Part shown: piece by piece, positions 44,006-52,598 of the stretch
Layout of the letters: the number at the start of each line of letters is the position of its first letter
How positions within the stretch are numbered: position 1 is the stretch's first letter
From: Alloprevotella sp.
Lineage (GTDB): Bacteria; Bacteroidota; Bacteroidia; Bacteroidales; Bacteroidaceae
Direction: 5' to 3'
Assembly (NCBI GenBank): GCA_017478625.1
Contig: JAFVDF010000001.1
Coordinates: 1 to 64,000 of the forward strand
Length of the DNA stretch: 64,000 nt
Translations under genes and position numbers: made by a program
The notes under the pieces: model-generated
Databases searched by the model: none
What the model saw: the letters and a program-made list of their open reading frames with translations, nothing else
Told to the model about the DNA's origin: nothing

Positions 44006-45070
44006 ATGAAAAAGTACAATTTTGGCGCAGGTCCCTCTATTTTGCCTCAGGAAGCCATGAAGGCAACAGCAGATGCTTGCGTTGATTTCGAAGGCTTAGG
44101 TCTTTCACTGATGGAAATAAGCCATCGTTCCAAAGAGTTCCAGAAAGTAATGGATGATGCGCAGGCATTGCTCAAGGAGTTACTTCAGATTCCCGACGGC
44201 TACAGTGTCCTCTTCTTAGGAGGCGGTGCCAGTTTGGAATTTGCTATGGTACCTTACAATTATCTGGAGAAAAAGGCGGCTTACCTTAATACGGGCGTTT
44301 GGGCCACCAAGGCGCAGAAAGAAGCACGCTTATTTGGCGAAGTTGTAGAAGTGGCTTCGTCGGCTGACAAGAACTTCACGTATGTTCCCAAGAACTTTGA
44401 AATTCCCGCTGATGCCGACTATTTGCACGTTACAACGAACAACACAATCTATGGAACGGAGCTGTTGCGCGATATCGATAGCCCTATCCCACTTATCGCC
44501 GATATGTCGTCCGACATCCTTAGTCGCCCCGTAGATGTAAGTAAGTATGTAATGATTTATGGCGGTGCACAGAAGAATCTCTCTATGGCCGGTGTCACTT
44601 TCGTTATTGTAAAAGATGACTCCTTAGGCAAAGTAACGCGCCAGATACCTACAATGCTCGATTACCGTACACATATTAAGAAAGGCTCTATGTTCAACAC
44701 GCCTCCAGTAGTACCTATCTACAGCGCCCTGCAGACTTTGAAGTGGATCAAGGCACAAGGTGGCGTAGAGGCTATGGATAAGCGTGCAGCTGAGCGTGCC
44801 ACGATTTTGTACGATGAGATAGATCGCAACAAACTCTTCCGCGGAACGGCGGTGGCCGAAGACAGGAGCCGAATGAATATTTGTTTCGTCATGCAAGACG
44901 AGTACAAAGAGTTGGAAAAAGACTTCCTTGCTTTCGCACTAGAGAGAGGTATGTGGGGCATAAAGGGCCATCGCGACGTAGGTGGCTTCCGCGCTTCCTG
45001 CTACAATGCAATGCCTGTTGAGGGCGTAAAGGCATTGGTAGAATGCATGAAGGAATTTGAGAAGAAGTAA
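44006..45070 (+). CDS. serC: Phosphoserine aminotransferase
   Basis: SerC makes 3-phosphoserine for serine synthesis and 4-phosphohydroxythreonine for vitamin B6. The 354-residue class V aminotransferase begins [11 protein letters not shown] and has the PLP lysine Lys190 in [16 protein letters not shown], and the C-terminal [16 protein letters not shown]. Length is normal. serA follows after 50 bases and a DUF1015 gene after that, the usual Bacteroidetes serine cluster. Confidence 0.97.
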   Translation: MKKYNFGAGPSILPQEAMKATADACVDFEGLGLSLMEISHRSKEFQKVMDDAQALLKELLQIPDGYSVLFLGGGASLEFAMVPYNYLEKKAAYLNTGVWATKAQKEARLFGEVVEVASSADKNFTYVPKNFEIPADADYLHVTTNNTIYGTELLRDIDSPIPLIADMSSDILSRPVDVSKYVMIYGGAQKNLSMAGVTFVIVKDDSLGKVTRQIPTMLDYRTHIKKGSMFNTPPVVPIYSALQTLKWIKAQGGVEAMDKRAAERATILYDEIDRNKLFRGTAVAEDRSRMNICFVMQDEYKELEKDFLAFALERGMWGIKGHRDVGGFRASCYNAMPVEGVKALVECMKEFEKK

Positions 45071-45120
45071 GGTCCTTCGGTTCATTAGATAAACCCATTA
45101 ACCCCTATCATACTTAGATT

Positions 45121-46038
45121 ATGAAAGTTCTTATTGCAACCGAGAAACCCTTCTCTCCTATTGCCGTAGAAGGTATTAAGAAGATTGTAGAAGAAGCTGG
45201 GCTTGAATTTGCCCTCCTTGAAAAATATGAGTCCAAGGCTCAACTGCTCCAGGAAGTGGCTGATGCCACAGCGCTCATCGTAAGGTCTGACAAGATAGAT
45301 GCGGAAGTGCTGGCTGCTGCAAAGGAGCTACGTATCGTCGTGCGCGCAGGAGCGGGCTACGATAATATTGACTTGGCCGCTGCCACGGAGAAAGGTATCT
45401 GCGTGATGAATACTCCGGGCCAGAATGCCAATGCCGTAGCAGAATTAGTCTTTGCAATGCTTCTGTTTGCAGTTCGCAACCGCTTCAATGGTAAGGCCGG
45501 TACGGAATTGGGTGGTAAGACGCTCGGACTGGATGCTTTTGGAAATGTAGGCCGTAATGTGGCACGCATAGCCAAGGGTTTTGGCATGCCCGTTGTGGCT
45601 TATGACGCTTATTGCCCGGCAGAAGTTTTTGAAGCCAATGGTGTAAAGCAGGTAGAAAGTCCTGAAGCTCTTTTCCGCGAGGCAGATGTAGTCAGTCTGC
45701 ATATTCCTTCTACTCCGGAAACCCGTGGTAGCATTGGCCGGGCCCTTGTAGGTTCCATGCGCAAGGGAGGTATTCTCGTAAACACGGCTCGTCAGGATGT
45801 AATCAACGAACCTGAGCTCTTAGAGGTACTTCAAGAACGGACGGACCTCCGCTATCTTACGGACATCGCACTCTCTTGTGACGCTGAAGCACGCGAACTT
45901 TTGGGCGACCGCTACTTTGCAACGCCAAAGAAGATGGGCGCACAGACTGCTGAGGCTAATGTAAATGCAGGTCTCGCCGCTGCGCGTCAGATTGTAGGCT
46001 TCCTGCGTGACGGTATCACAAAGTTCCAAGTTAATTAG
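45121..46038 (+). CDS. serA: D-3-phosphoglycerate dehydrogenase, short form with Lys in place of catalytic His
   Basis: SerA oxidises 3-phosphoglycerate in the first step of serine synthesis. The 305-residue protein has the NAD-binding GLDAFGNVGRNVA and ends after the catalytic core, with no ACT domain, so serine feedback of the E. coli kind is not expected. In most 2-hydroxyacid dehydrogenases the catalytic His is in TPHIG; here the block is TPKKMGAQT with Lys270 at that position. The same replacement is known in Entamoeba and Bacteroides phosphoglycerate dehydrogenases. Confidence 0.92.
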   Translation: MKVLIATEKPFSPIAVEGIKKIVEEAGLEFALLEKYESKAQLLQEVADATALIVRSDKIDAEVLAAAKELRIVVRAGAGYDNIDLAAATEKGICVMNTPGQNANAVAELVFAMLLFAVRNRFNGKAGTELGGKTLGLDAFGNVGRNVARIAKGFGMPVVAYDAYCPAEVFEANGVKQVESPEALFREADVVSLHIPSTPETRGSIGRALVGSMRKGGILVNTARQDVINEPELLEVLQERTDLRYLTDIALSCDAEARELLGDRYFATPKKMGAQTAEANVNAGLAAARQIVGFLRDGITKFQVN

Positions 46039-46048
46039 TCTATTCGCC

Positions 46049-47296
46049 ATGGTAAGAATAAAGCCTTTCAAGGGCGTACGTCCGCCCAAGGAGTTTGTAG
46101 AAGCGGTAGAATCTCGTCCCTACGACGTGCTAAATTCTGAGGAAGCCCGTGCGGAAGCCGGAGCTAATGAGAAATCGCTTTATCATATTATCAAACCGGA
46201 AATCAACTTCCCCGAAGGAATTGACGAGTACGACCCGCGCGTTTATGAAAGCGGTGCGGAGCAGTTTAGAAAGTTCCAACAGGAAGGTTGGCTGGTACAG
46301 GATGCCGAAGAGAAGTATTATATCTACGCGCAGACTATGAATGGCAAGACGCAGTACGGACTTGTAGTTTGCTGTCATATTGACGACTATTTCAACAATG
46401 TGATAAAAAAACACGAACTTACTCGTCGCGACAAAGAGGAGGACCGCATGAAGCACGTCTTCGCTACAAATGCCAACATGGAGCCGGTTTTTCTCGCCTA
46501 CAAGGATGATGCCCAACTGGAAGCCTTGATCAATAAATACACCGCACAGGAACCCGAATACGATTTCATTGCTCCGATTGACGGTTTCAGGCATCAGTTG
46601 TGGACTATCTCCGATGTGGCCGACGAAAAGACTATCACGTCAGCCTTTGCCAATATGGATGCACTCTATATAGCCGATGGACATCACCGCTCGGCCGCTG
46701 CTGCGCTCGTAGGCAAGGCTAAGGCCAGCCAGAATCCTGCTAATACAGGCAACGAGGAGTATAATTTCTATATGGCAGTCTGTTTCCCGATGAGCCAACT
46801 TACTATTCTGGACTACAATCGCGTGGTAAAAGACTTGAACGGTTATACTACCGATTCGTTCCTTAAGGCTCTGGAAGCAAACTTTATTGTAGAAGCACAG
46901 GGGAAAGCACCTTATCGTCCGCAGAAGCTCCATGAGTTTTCGCTCTATATTGACGGTATATGGTACAGCCTTGTAGCCAAAGAAGGCACTTATGATGCTA
47001 CCGACCCCATCGGTTGTCTGGATGTAGATATCTCTTCACGTCTTATTTTGGACGAACTTCTCGGCATAAAAGACCTTCGCTCCGACAAGCGCATAGACTT
47101 TGTCGGCGGATTGCGCGGACTTTCCGAGTTGCAGTCCCGTGTAGATAGTGGCGAAATGCGTCTGGCGCTGGCACTCTACCCCGTAAGTATGCAACAGATT
47201 GTAGATATTGCCGATGCGGGTAAGATAATGCCACCAAAGGCTACCTGGTTCGAGCCAAAACTCCGTAGTGGCCTTGTAGTGCATAAGCTCGATTAA
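46049..47296 (+). CDS. DUF1015 family protein
   Basis: A 415-residue soluble protein matching DUF1015: MVRIKPFKGVRP, PYDVLNSEEAR, DGFRHQLWTISD, and YIADGHHRSAAAALVGK, a His-rich block that suggests metal or phosphate binding. The function is not established, but the gene regularly follows serC-serA in Bacteroidetes, hinting at a part in serine metabolism. The start at 46049 avoids overlap with serA (stop at 46038). A strong terminator follows. Confidence 0.9.
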   Translation: MVRIKPFKGVRPPKEFVEAVESRPYDVLNSEEARAEAGANEKSLYHIIKPEINFPEGIDEYDPRVYESGAEQFRKFQQEGWLVQDAEEKYYIYAQTMNGKTQYGLVVCCHIDDYFNNVIKKHELTRRDKEEDRMKHVFATNANMEPVFLAYKDDAQLEALINKYTAQEPEYDFIAPIDGFRHQLWTISDVADEKTITSAFANMDALYIADGHHRSAAAALVGKAKASQNPANTGNEEYNFYMAVCFPMSQLTILDYNRVVKDLNGYTTDSFLKALEANFIVEAQGKAPYRPQKLHEFSLYIDGIWYSLVAKEGTYDATDPIGCLDVDISSRLILDELLGIKDLRSDKRIDFVGGLRGLSELQSRVDSGEMRLALALYPVSMQQIVDIADAGKIMPPKATWFEPKLRSGLVVHKLD

Positions 47297-47320
47297 GCAA
47301 AATCCTATATAGTCTATTCG

Positions 47321-47361
47321 TTAGCCGGACTTGTCAGCAGACAGGTCCGGCTAATTTTATT
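47321..47361 (+). terminator. Rho-independent terminator after the serine cluster
   Basis: TTAGCCGGACTTGTC (47321-47335) pairs with GACAGGTCCGGCTAA (47340-47354), one G-U pair, AGCA loop, then TTTTATT. It lies 25 bases after the DUF1015 stop. Confidence 0.92.
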
Positions 47362-47383
47362 CTTACCTACTCCGCTTTTGGAG

Positions 47384-47438
47384 TTCACACTGTGAAATAC
47401 GTATTTCACAGTGTGAAACGGAAATTTCACACTGTGAA
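47384..47438. repeat. Triple palindrome array 3 (21-bp period)
   Basis: TTCACACTGTGAA (47384-47396), TTCACAGTGTGAA (47405-47417), TTCACACTGTGAA (47426-47438). Starts are 21 bp apart. Units 1 and 2 with spacer ATACGTAT make a perfect 34-bp palindrome. The outer flanks are GAG and CTC. It lies between the convergent DUF1015 and rng genes, 30 bases after a terminator. Confidence 0.95.
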
Positions 47439-47730
47439 CTCTGACAGGGCATTATGGTAGCGACAGATGGGCGTATAGTAGAAACAATGACCATAAGGCT
47501 ATCTGCCGGAGCGATATATTTTTTTACCCACTTCATAGGCCGGACAGCAGTTCGGTAGGTAGTAGCCGGTTCTTACCTCTACCCTATTGCAGAGCGTGAT
47601 GGAGGTATCCGCTTGTCCGACATGTATATGGGAAGATTGGCTTATGTGGGAGCTGTCTGGGTATATGCCGACATCGTCTGCACTAGTGATTTCAGTCAGG
47701 CTGAGGGCTATGCAGGTAGATGACTCAGAG
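47439..47730. other. 292-bp region between array 3 and the rng terminator
   Basis: No recognised gene. An 82-codon minus-strand frame (47499-47747) has no family resemblance, and its start lies inside the rng terminator stem. A 63-codon plus-strand frame overlaps it. I see no promoter or RNA with confidence. Confidence 0.5.
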
Positions 47731-47776
47731 GAAAGAAACAACGGCATACAAGACGCTTTGGTCTGTATGCCGTTGT
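47731..47776 (-). terminator. Rho-independent terminator after rng
   Basis: On the minus strand ACAACGGCATACAGAC pairs with GTC-TGTATGCCGTTGT (47738-47776) with one bulged base and a 6-base loop, followed by TTCTTTCC. It lies 20 bases beyond the rng stop. Confidence 0.85.
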
Positions 47777-47795
47777 AAGTCGGTAGGCTTATGCC

Positions 47796-49412
47796 CTACT
47801 TCATTTCGTTGGCCTCGCGCATATCCAGCTCCTCACCTTTCTCGTTGTAGAATTGATATTGGAGGAAACTCAATTGTTGGTTGGGAATGAGGGATATGCG
47901 GATGCGATGCCGGAATTGCCATTTCTTCAGTAACGATAGGAATCCTTGGGAAATATAGGCGGCTACAAACGGATGCAAATGCAGGCGTATTTTTCTATAT
48001 TTCTGCTGCGCGAGTAGGGCTACCTTGGATTCTACAATATCCGTAAAGAGCAGGCTGGGCCGAATCTTTCCTGAGCCACCACAAGTAGGACATTCTTCTG
48101 CTACTATGGGCTCCTCTACTGGTCGCACGCGCTGGCGTGTGATTTGCATAAGCCCGAATTTAGACAGAGGCAAGATATTGTGGCGCGCACGGTCGGATTT
48201 CATATTTTCAACCATGCGTTCGTAAAGTTTCTGCCTATTCTCGGGTTGGTTCATATCGATGAAGTCCACCACAATAATACCTCCCATATCTCGCAGGCGC
48301 AATTGTCTGGACAACTCATCTGCTGCGCCCAGATTGACTTCGAGCGCATTTTCTTCTTGATTATCGGCATTTTTAGCCCGATTACCGCTATTTACATCAA
48401 CTACGTGTAACGCTTCGGTATGTTCGATGATTAGGTATGCCCCATGCTTGAATGTAACTATCCGACCAAAGTTTGACTTGATTTGTTTAGTTACTGAGAA
48501 ATTATCAAAGATGGGTACTTTGCCAGTATAATGCTTTACGATGTGAGCTTGCTCTGGTGCAATGAGCGAAATATAGTCTTTGATTTCGTTATAGACTTTT
48601 TCGTCATTGATGTAAATGCTTTCGTAGGATGGATTAAAAAGGTCGCGCAAAAGTACGACCGCCCGACTCGTTTCTTCGAAGCAAAGTGTGGGCTTATAAT
48701 TCTGTAATTCTATTTGCTTGTTCTTAGCAGGATTTTCAGCCGCATATTTTCGGGCTGCCCGTACATTCTCGATGGTTTCTTCCCAGCGTCGGAGCAGAAT
48801 AGTAAGTTCTTTGTCTAAATCGCTGGCGCGTTTGCCCTCAGCTACGGTACGTACGATGACGCCAAAGCCTTTTGGACAAATGCTCTGCATGAGTTGCTTA
48901 AGTCTATTACGCTCTTTTCCGTTACGTATCTTGGTGGAAACTGAAATCTTATCGCTGAACGGAACCAGAACGAGTAATCTGCCTGGAAAAGAAATGTCGC
49001 AGGACACGCGAGGGCCTTTTGTGGAGATAGGCTCTTTCTGTATCTGTACCAGTACCTCCTGCCATTGTGTCAGCGTATTCAGTACACTTCCATCCTTTTC
49101 CAAATCTTCTGTCTTACCGACCTTTGTGATGGGAACCTTTTTGCCCGGACCAATTAGATTCAGATATTTATCTAAAGACCTGAAATGGAAACCGAGATCC
49201 AGATAGTGCAAAAAGGCATCATGCTCGTATCCAACATTTACAAAGCAAGCGTTCAACCCTGGCATAATCTTCTTAACCCGGGCCAAGTAGATATTGCCGA
49301 CAGAAAAGCGTGCGTCGCGTCCTTCGTGCTGATATTCCACGAGACGCTTATCCTCCAGCAGGGCGATGGAAACGGCCTGCGGATGCACATCAACAATAAC
49401 TTCGCTTGTCAC
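47796..49412 (-). CDS. rng: Ribonuclease G (Rne/Rng family)
   Basis: The 538-residue endoribonuclease has an N-terminal S1 domain inserted in an RNase H-like fold (VGNIYLARVKKIMPGLNACFVNVGYEHDAFLHY), the catalytic metal region with DVNSGNRA and IIVVDFIDM, and the zinc-link CPTCGGSGKI. It has the short RNase G form without the RNase E scaffold tail. RNase G trims 16S rRNA and turns over mRNA. A long hairpin with a U tract lies 29 bases before its start, so its expression may depend on read-through from the HU/mS38 unit. Confidence 0.95.
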   Translation of the reverse strand: MTSEVIVDVHPQAVSIALLEDKRLVEYQHEGRDARFSVGNIYLARVKKIMPGLNACFVNVGYEHDAFLHYLDLGFHFRSLDKYLNLIGPGKKVPITKVGKTEDLEKDGSVLNTLTQWQEVLVQIQKEPISTKGPRVSCDISFPGRLLVLVPFSDKISVSTKIRNGKERNRLKQLMQSICPKGFGVIVRTVAEGKRASDLDKELTILLRRWEETIENVRAARKYAAENPAKNKQIELQNYKPTLCFEETSRAVVLLRDLFNPSYESIYINDEKVYNEIKDYISLIAPEQAHIVKHYTGKVPIFDNFSVTKQIKSNFGRIVTFKHGAYLIIEHTEALHVVDVNSGNRAKNADNQEENALEVNLGAADELSRQLRLRDMGGIIVVDFIDMNQPENRQKLYERMVENMKSDRARHNILPLSKFGLMQITRQRVRPVEEPIVAEECPTCGGSGKIRPSLLFTDIVESKVALLAQQKYRKIRLHLHPFVAAYISQGFLSLLKKWQFRHRIRISLIPNQQLSFLQYQFYNEKGEELDMREANEMK

Positions 49413-49440
49413 TTTATTGAATCTTTTGATTTAATAGTAT

Positions 49441-49495
49441 AAAAAATGGGACAAAGACTCCGAACTCTCTATTAGTTCTTGTGTGCCTTTATCCC
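49441..49495 (-). terminator. Branched terminator or rng leader attenuator
   Basis: On the minus strand GGGATAAAG (49487-49495) pairs with CTTTGTCCC (49448-49456), one G-U pair, around an inner GAACT/AGTTC hairpin, followed by ATTTTTTA. The rng ATG is only 29 bases beyond. A second inverted repeat, ATTCCTGCA (49507-49515) and TGCAGGAAT (49561-49569), lies just upstream. Confidence 0.72.
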
Positions 49496-49586
49496 AATTA
49501 TTGTGTATTCCTGCATCTCGTTTGTATGTTATTCTACAATACTTATCTTGATTGATAGTCTGCAGGAATGAAAGCAAGACTAAGAC

Positions 49587-49676
49587 CTACTTGCTCTTAT
49601 GACGGTTCTTTCTTAGTCTTTTCTTACGCTTATGAGTAGACATCTTGTGCCTTTTTTTCTTTTTTCCGTTTGGCAT
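49587..49676 (-). CDS. 29-residue basic protein, AURKAIP1/COX24 (mS38-like) family
   Basis: The frame reads MPNGKKKKRHKMSTHKR followed by KKRLRKNRHKSK, with more than half of its residues Lys, Arg or His. This matches the very small Bacteroidetes proteins of the AURKAIP1/COX24 domain family, whose mitochondrial relative mS38 is a small-subunit ribosomal protein. A ribosomal location here is inference from that relationship. It lies 33 bases after HU and before rng, a conserved arrangement. Confidence 0.88.
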   Translation of the reverse strand: MPNGKKKKRHKMSTHKRKKRLRKNRHKSK

Positions 49677-49709
49677 AGTTGTTTGGATAATGAAATATAA
49701 AAATTAGGT

Positions 49710-49982
49710 TTATTTGATTCGCTCTACAAAGCACTTGGCAGGCTTAAATGCCGGGATATTATGCTCTGGAATAATGATAGTCGTGTTTTTGCTTATGTTG
49801 CGAGCTGTTTTCTGGGCGCGCTTCTTCAGAATAAAACTTCCAAATCCACGTAGGTATACGTTTTGTTCATTTTCGAGACTTCCTTTTACCGTTTCCATAA
49901 ATGCTTCAACAACTGCAAGCGCTGTACTGCGATCAATCCCTGTCTTTTTGGATACTTCTAAAACGATGTCTGCTTTAGTCAT
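49710..49982 (-). CDS. HU-family DNA-binding protein
   Basis: A 90-residue histone-like protein with the HU/IHF layout: N-terminal helices (TKADIVLEVSKKTGIDRSTALAVVEAFM), VYLRGFGSFILKKRAQKTARN for the beta arms, and IPAFKPAKCF at the end. It bends and compacts DNA. The arm tip carries NISKNTTIIIPEHN. It is the first gene of a unit with the mS38-like gene and has a TAnnTTTG box upstream. HU or IHF-type identity cannot be decided by eye. Confidence 0.95.
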   Translation of the reverse strand: MTKADIVLEVSKKTGIDRSTALAVVEAFMETVKGSLENEQNVYLRGFGSFILKKRAQKTARNISKNTTIIIPEHNIPAFKPAKCFVERIK

Positions 49983-50055
49983 AATTGAGTTTTATTTTAG
50001 TGTTATAAAATGTGTTTAAAGGCTTAAATAAACTAATGGTGCTATAATTCGGTGG

Positions 50056-50063
50056 CAAAAATA
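50056..50063 (-). promoter_or_regulatory. Candidate -7 element of the HU gene
   Basis: TATTTTTG on the minus strand is an exact TAnnTTTG match 73 bases before the HU start at 49982. The nearest TTG upstream is about 28 nt away, longer than usual. Confidence 0.45.
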
Positions 50064-50099
50064 GAATTTTTTTCTATTTAAATAAAAAAACCAACCTAT

Positions 50100-50543
50100 T
50101 TATTTGCTTATGGGTATCTTATTTACTCTTATTAGGTGGCGTCCTCCCTCAAAGGAGGTTGTCAGAAACTCCTTTATAATATTATCCGCCTCGGACTTTT
50201 CTAAAAATCGACCAGGCAGGCAGAGTACATTGGCGTCATTATGTTGCCGGCTCAAGCGTGCAATATCTGCACGCCATACTAAGGCTGCCCGAATGGACTG
50301 GTGTTTATTTAGCGTAATACAGATGCCTTCCCCACTCCCACAGACTGCAATTCCCATAGGTACTTCGCCTTGCTCTATACCTTGGGCCAATGCGTGGGCA
50401 AAGTCGGGGTAATCGCAACTTTCTGCATTGTAGGTGCCGAAATCTTTGACTTCGTAGCCCATTTCTTGCAGAAGTTCTTTGGCATGTTCTTTCAATTCAA
50501 ACCCTGCATGGTCACTTGCCACGCCAATCTTATTATTCATCAT
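50100..50543 (-). CDS. rpiB: Ribose-5-phosphate isomerase B
   Basis: The 147-residue RpiB/LacAB-type enzyme interconverts ribose 5-phosphate and ribulose 5-phosphate. It shows IGVASDHAGFELKEH, the catalytic cysteine block VCGSGEGICI, NKHQSIRAALVW and RQHNDANVLCLPGR. It starts 7 bases after the transketolase stop, so the two pentose phosphate enzymes are made together. A second Met codon directly follows the first; either may be used. Confidence 0.95.
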   Translation of the reverse strand: MMNNKIGVASDHAGFELKEHAKELLQEMGYEVKDFGTYNAESCDYPDFAHALAQGIEQGEVPMGIAVCGSGEGICITLNKHQSIRAALVWRADIARLSRQHNDANVLCLPGRFLEKSEADNIIKEFLTTSFEGGRHLIRVNKIPISK

Positions 50544-50550
50544 TTTTTGA

Positions 50551-52563
50551 TTATTGAGCTAAAAAATCCAATACTTCCCGGGTCAGATTCTCCAGAGTAA
50601 ATCCAAATTTCTCGTCTAGAATTTTGTAGGGAGCACTATATCCGAAATGGTTCAAGCCTATTATTCTGCTATTTCTCCCTGCCAGTCCTTGCAAAGTTAC
50701 GGGGAGACCGGCTGTCAAGGCAAAAACTTTCTTGTCGGAGGGTAAAACAGCATTTTGGTAGGCTTCTGACTGCTGACGGAATAGTCCTTCGCTCGGACAA
50801 CTTACCAGGCGACTCCGAATTCCCTTACTTTCCAATTCCTCTGAAAGGAGAAACAGAGTGCCGGCTTCTGAGCCGTTGGCCAAAAGTATAATGTCATAAT
50901 CCTGTGCATCCTTCACGATGTACGCTCCGCGCCTTACATTGGCTTCTGCGTCGGACTTGGGAAGATCCTGTACGTTCTGACGAGAAAATATTAAGGCTGT
51001 AGGAGTAGCGTTGTTCTCTAGCGCAATTTTCCAGGAGGCTATAGTTTCTTGGGAGTCGGCAGGTCTAAGCACGCGCACGCTGTCCTGTCCGCTGTGATTC
51101 TTAAGCTGTTCCATCAGGCGAGCCTGTGCTTCCTGTTCTACAGGCTCATGTGTCGGCCCATCTTCGCCCACTCGGAAGGAATCGTGCGTCCACACGAATT
51201 TTACAGGCACTTGCATAAGTGCAGCCATACGCAACGCGGGCTTCATATAATCGGAGAACACGAAGAAAGTACCCATTGCGGCTATAAGTCCGCCGTGTAA
51301 CATCATTCCTATGCACGCGCAAGCCATCGTAAGCTCACTTACGCCACACTGCAAGAAACCTCCGGCAAAATTGGTGCGACTAATGTCTGCAGAGTATTTG
51401 AGGAATCCATCCGTTTTATCGGAATTGCACAAATCTGCAGAGCTTACTATCATATTGGGAACATGTTGTGCCAGTATAGAAAGCACTTCTTTTGACGCTT
51501 CACGTGTAGCACAATTTTCCTTTACTATAATCTCGTTCCATGGGATATTGGGGAGAATGCCTGCAAACCAGTTTTCAATGTTTTTCTCTGCGACTGGATT
51601 CTCAGAAGCCCATGCGGCGTGCTGTCTTTTTCTTTCTGCCACAATGTTACGCAGTTCTGCCAGACGCTTGTCATATACGGCTTGCACATCGTCCCAAATA
51701 ACGAACGGATTGGACGGATCTCCTCCCAAGTTAGATACGGTGGCTTCAAAATTACCCTTTCCCAGTGGTGCACCGTGCGTCTTGCATGTTTTCTCGTAAC
51801 TACTGCCGTCTTCTTTTCGAGCACCTAATCCCATTACGGTATGGCCCACGATGAGCGTCGGACGGTTCTTTTCCTGCAAGGCCTTATTCAATGCTTCACG
51901 AATCTGCTCGTGGTTATTGCCATCTATCTCTAATACATTCCAATTCCAAGCTTTATATTTCAGAACAGTATCCTCGCTCGTCACGCTACTTGTCGGGGTG
52001 GACAGCTGGATATCGTTGGAATCGTAGAACATAATGAGATTATCCAATCCGAGGTGTCCGGCCAATCGCCCGGCGCCTTGTGAAATCTCTTCCTGTATGC
52101 CTCCGTCTGAAATGTAGGCATAAATCTTTTCTTGCTTAAAGTCCTCTGCCCCAGTCCGAGCGTATAGCGCTTTTGCAGCAATAGCGGCTCCGACAGCAAA
52201 AGTATGCCCTTGACCGAGCGGACCGCTTGTGTTCTCTATCCCACGCTTTACGCAGAGTTCCGGATGCCCTGATGTTGGCGAATCCCATTGTCTGAATGCC
52301 TCAAGGTCGGCTATTGTGAATCTGTGGCATAATGCCAGCGCGGAATACAACATGGGCGACATATGACCAGGGTCAAGAAAGAAGCGGTCGCGATATTTCC
52401 ATTCGCCGTCATCCGGGTCGAAGTTCAAAAATTCAGAGAATAATATGTGGATAAAATCGGCCCCTCCCATTGCGCCACCTGGATGTCCGGATTTTGCTTT
52501 CTCCACCATGGCGGCTATAAGGATGCGCAGGTTGTCGGCAGCCCGTTTGCTATGATTTTCCAT
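50551..52563 (-). CDS. tkt: Transketolase
   Basis: The 670-residue thiamine diphosphate enzyme moves two-carbon units in the pentose phosphate pathway. It has GHPGGAMGGADF and LDPGHMSPMLY at the N-terminus, HPELCVKRGIENTSGPLGQG, the ThDP/Mg motif from SDGGIQEEISQ to SNDIQLS, the pyrimidine domain with FVWTHDSFRVGEDGPTHEPVEQ, and the C-terminal domain. All blocks are complete. It lies between the DUF4827 lipoprotein gene (35-base gap) and rpiB (7-base gap). Confidence 0.97.
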   Translation of the reverse strand: MENHSKRAADNLRILIAAMVEKAKSGHPGGAMGGADFIHILFSEFLNFDPDDGEWKYRDRFFLDPGHMSPMLYSALALCHRFTIADLEAFRQWDSPTSGHPELCVKRGIENTSGPLGQGHTFAVGAAIAAKALYARTGAEDFKQEKIYAYISDGGIQEEISQGAGRLAGHLGLDNLIMFYDSNDIQLSTPTSSVTSEDTVLKYKAWNWNVLEIDGNNHEQIREALNKALQEKNRPTLIVGHTVMGLGARKEDGSSYEKTCKTHGAPLGKGNFEATVSNLGGDPSNPFVIWDDVQAVYDKRLAELRNIVAERKRQHAAWASENPVAEKNIENWFAGILPNIPWNEIIVKENCATREASKEVLSILAQHVPNMIVSSADLCNSDKTDGFLKYSADISRTNFAGGFLQCGVSELTMACACIGMMLHGGLIAAMGTFFVFSDYMKPALRMAALMQVPVKFVWTHDSFRVGEDGPTHEPVEQEAQARLMEQLKNHSGQDSVRVLRPADSQETIASWKIALENNATPTALIFSRQNVQDLPKSDAEANVRRGAYIVKDAQDYDIILLANGSEAGTLFLLSEELESKGIRSRLVSCPSEGLFRQQSEAYQNAVLPSDKKVFALTAGLPVTLQGLAGRNSRIIGLNHFGYSAPYKILDEKFGFTLENLTREVLDFLAQ

Positions 52564-52598
52564 ATCAGATATTTTTGTAGGTTAAAGGTTTCTGTTGA

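Noticed and set aside
47499..47747. 82-codon minus-strand frame after rng
   Set aside because: Start lies inside the rng terminator stem, the composition is not protein-like by eye, and no family is recognised.
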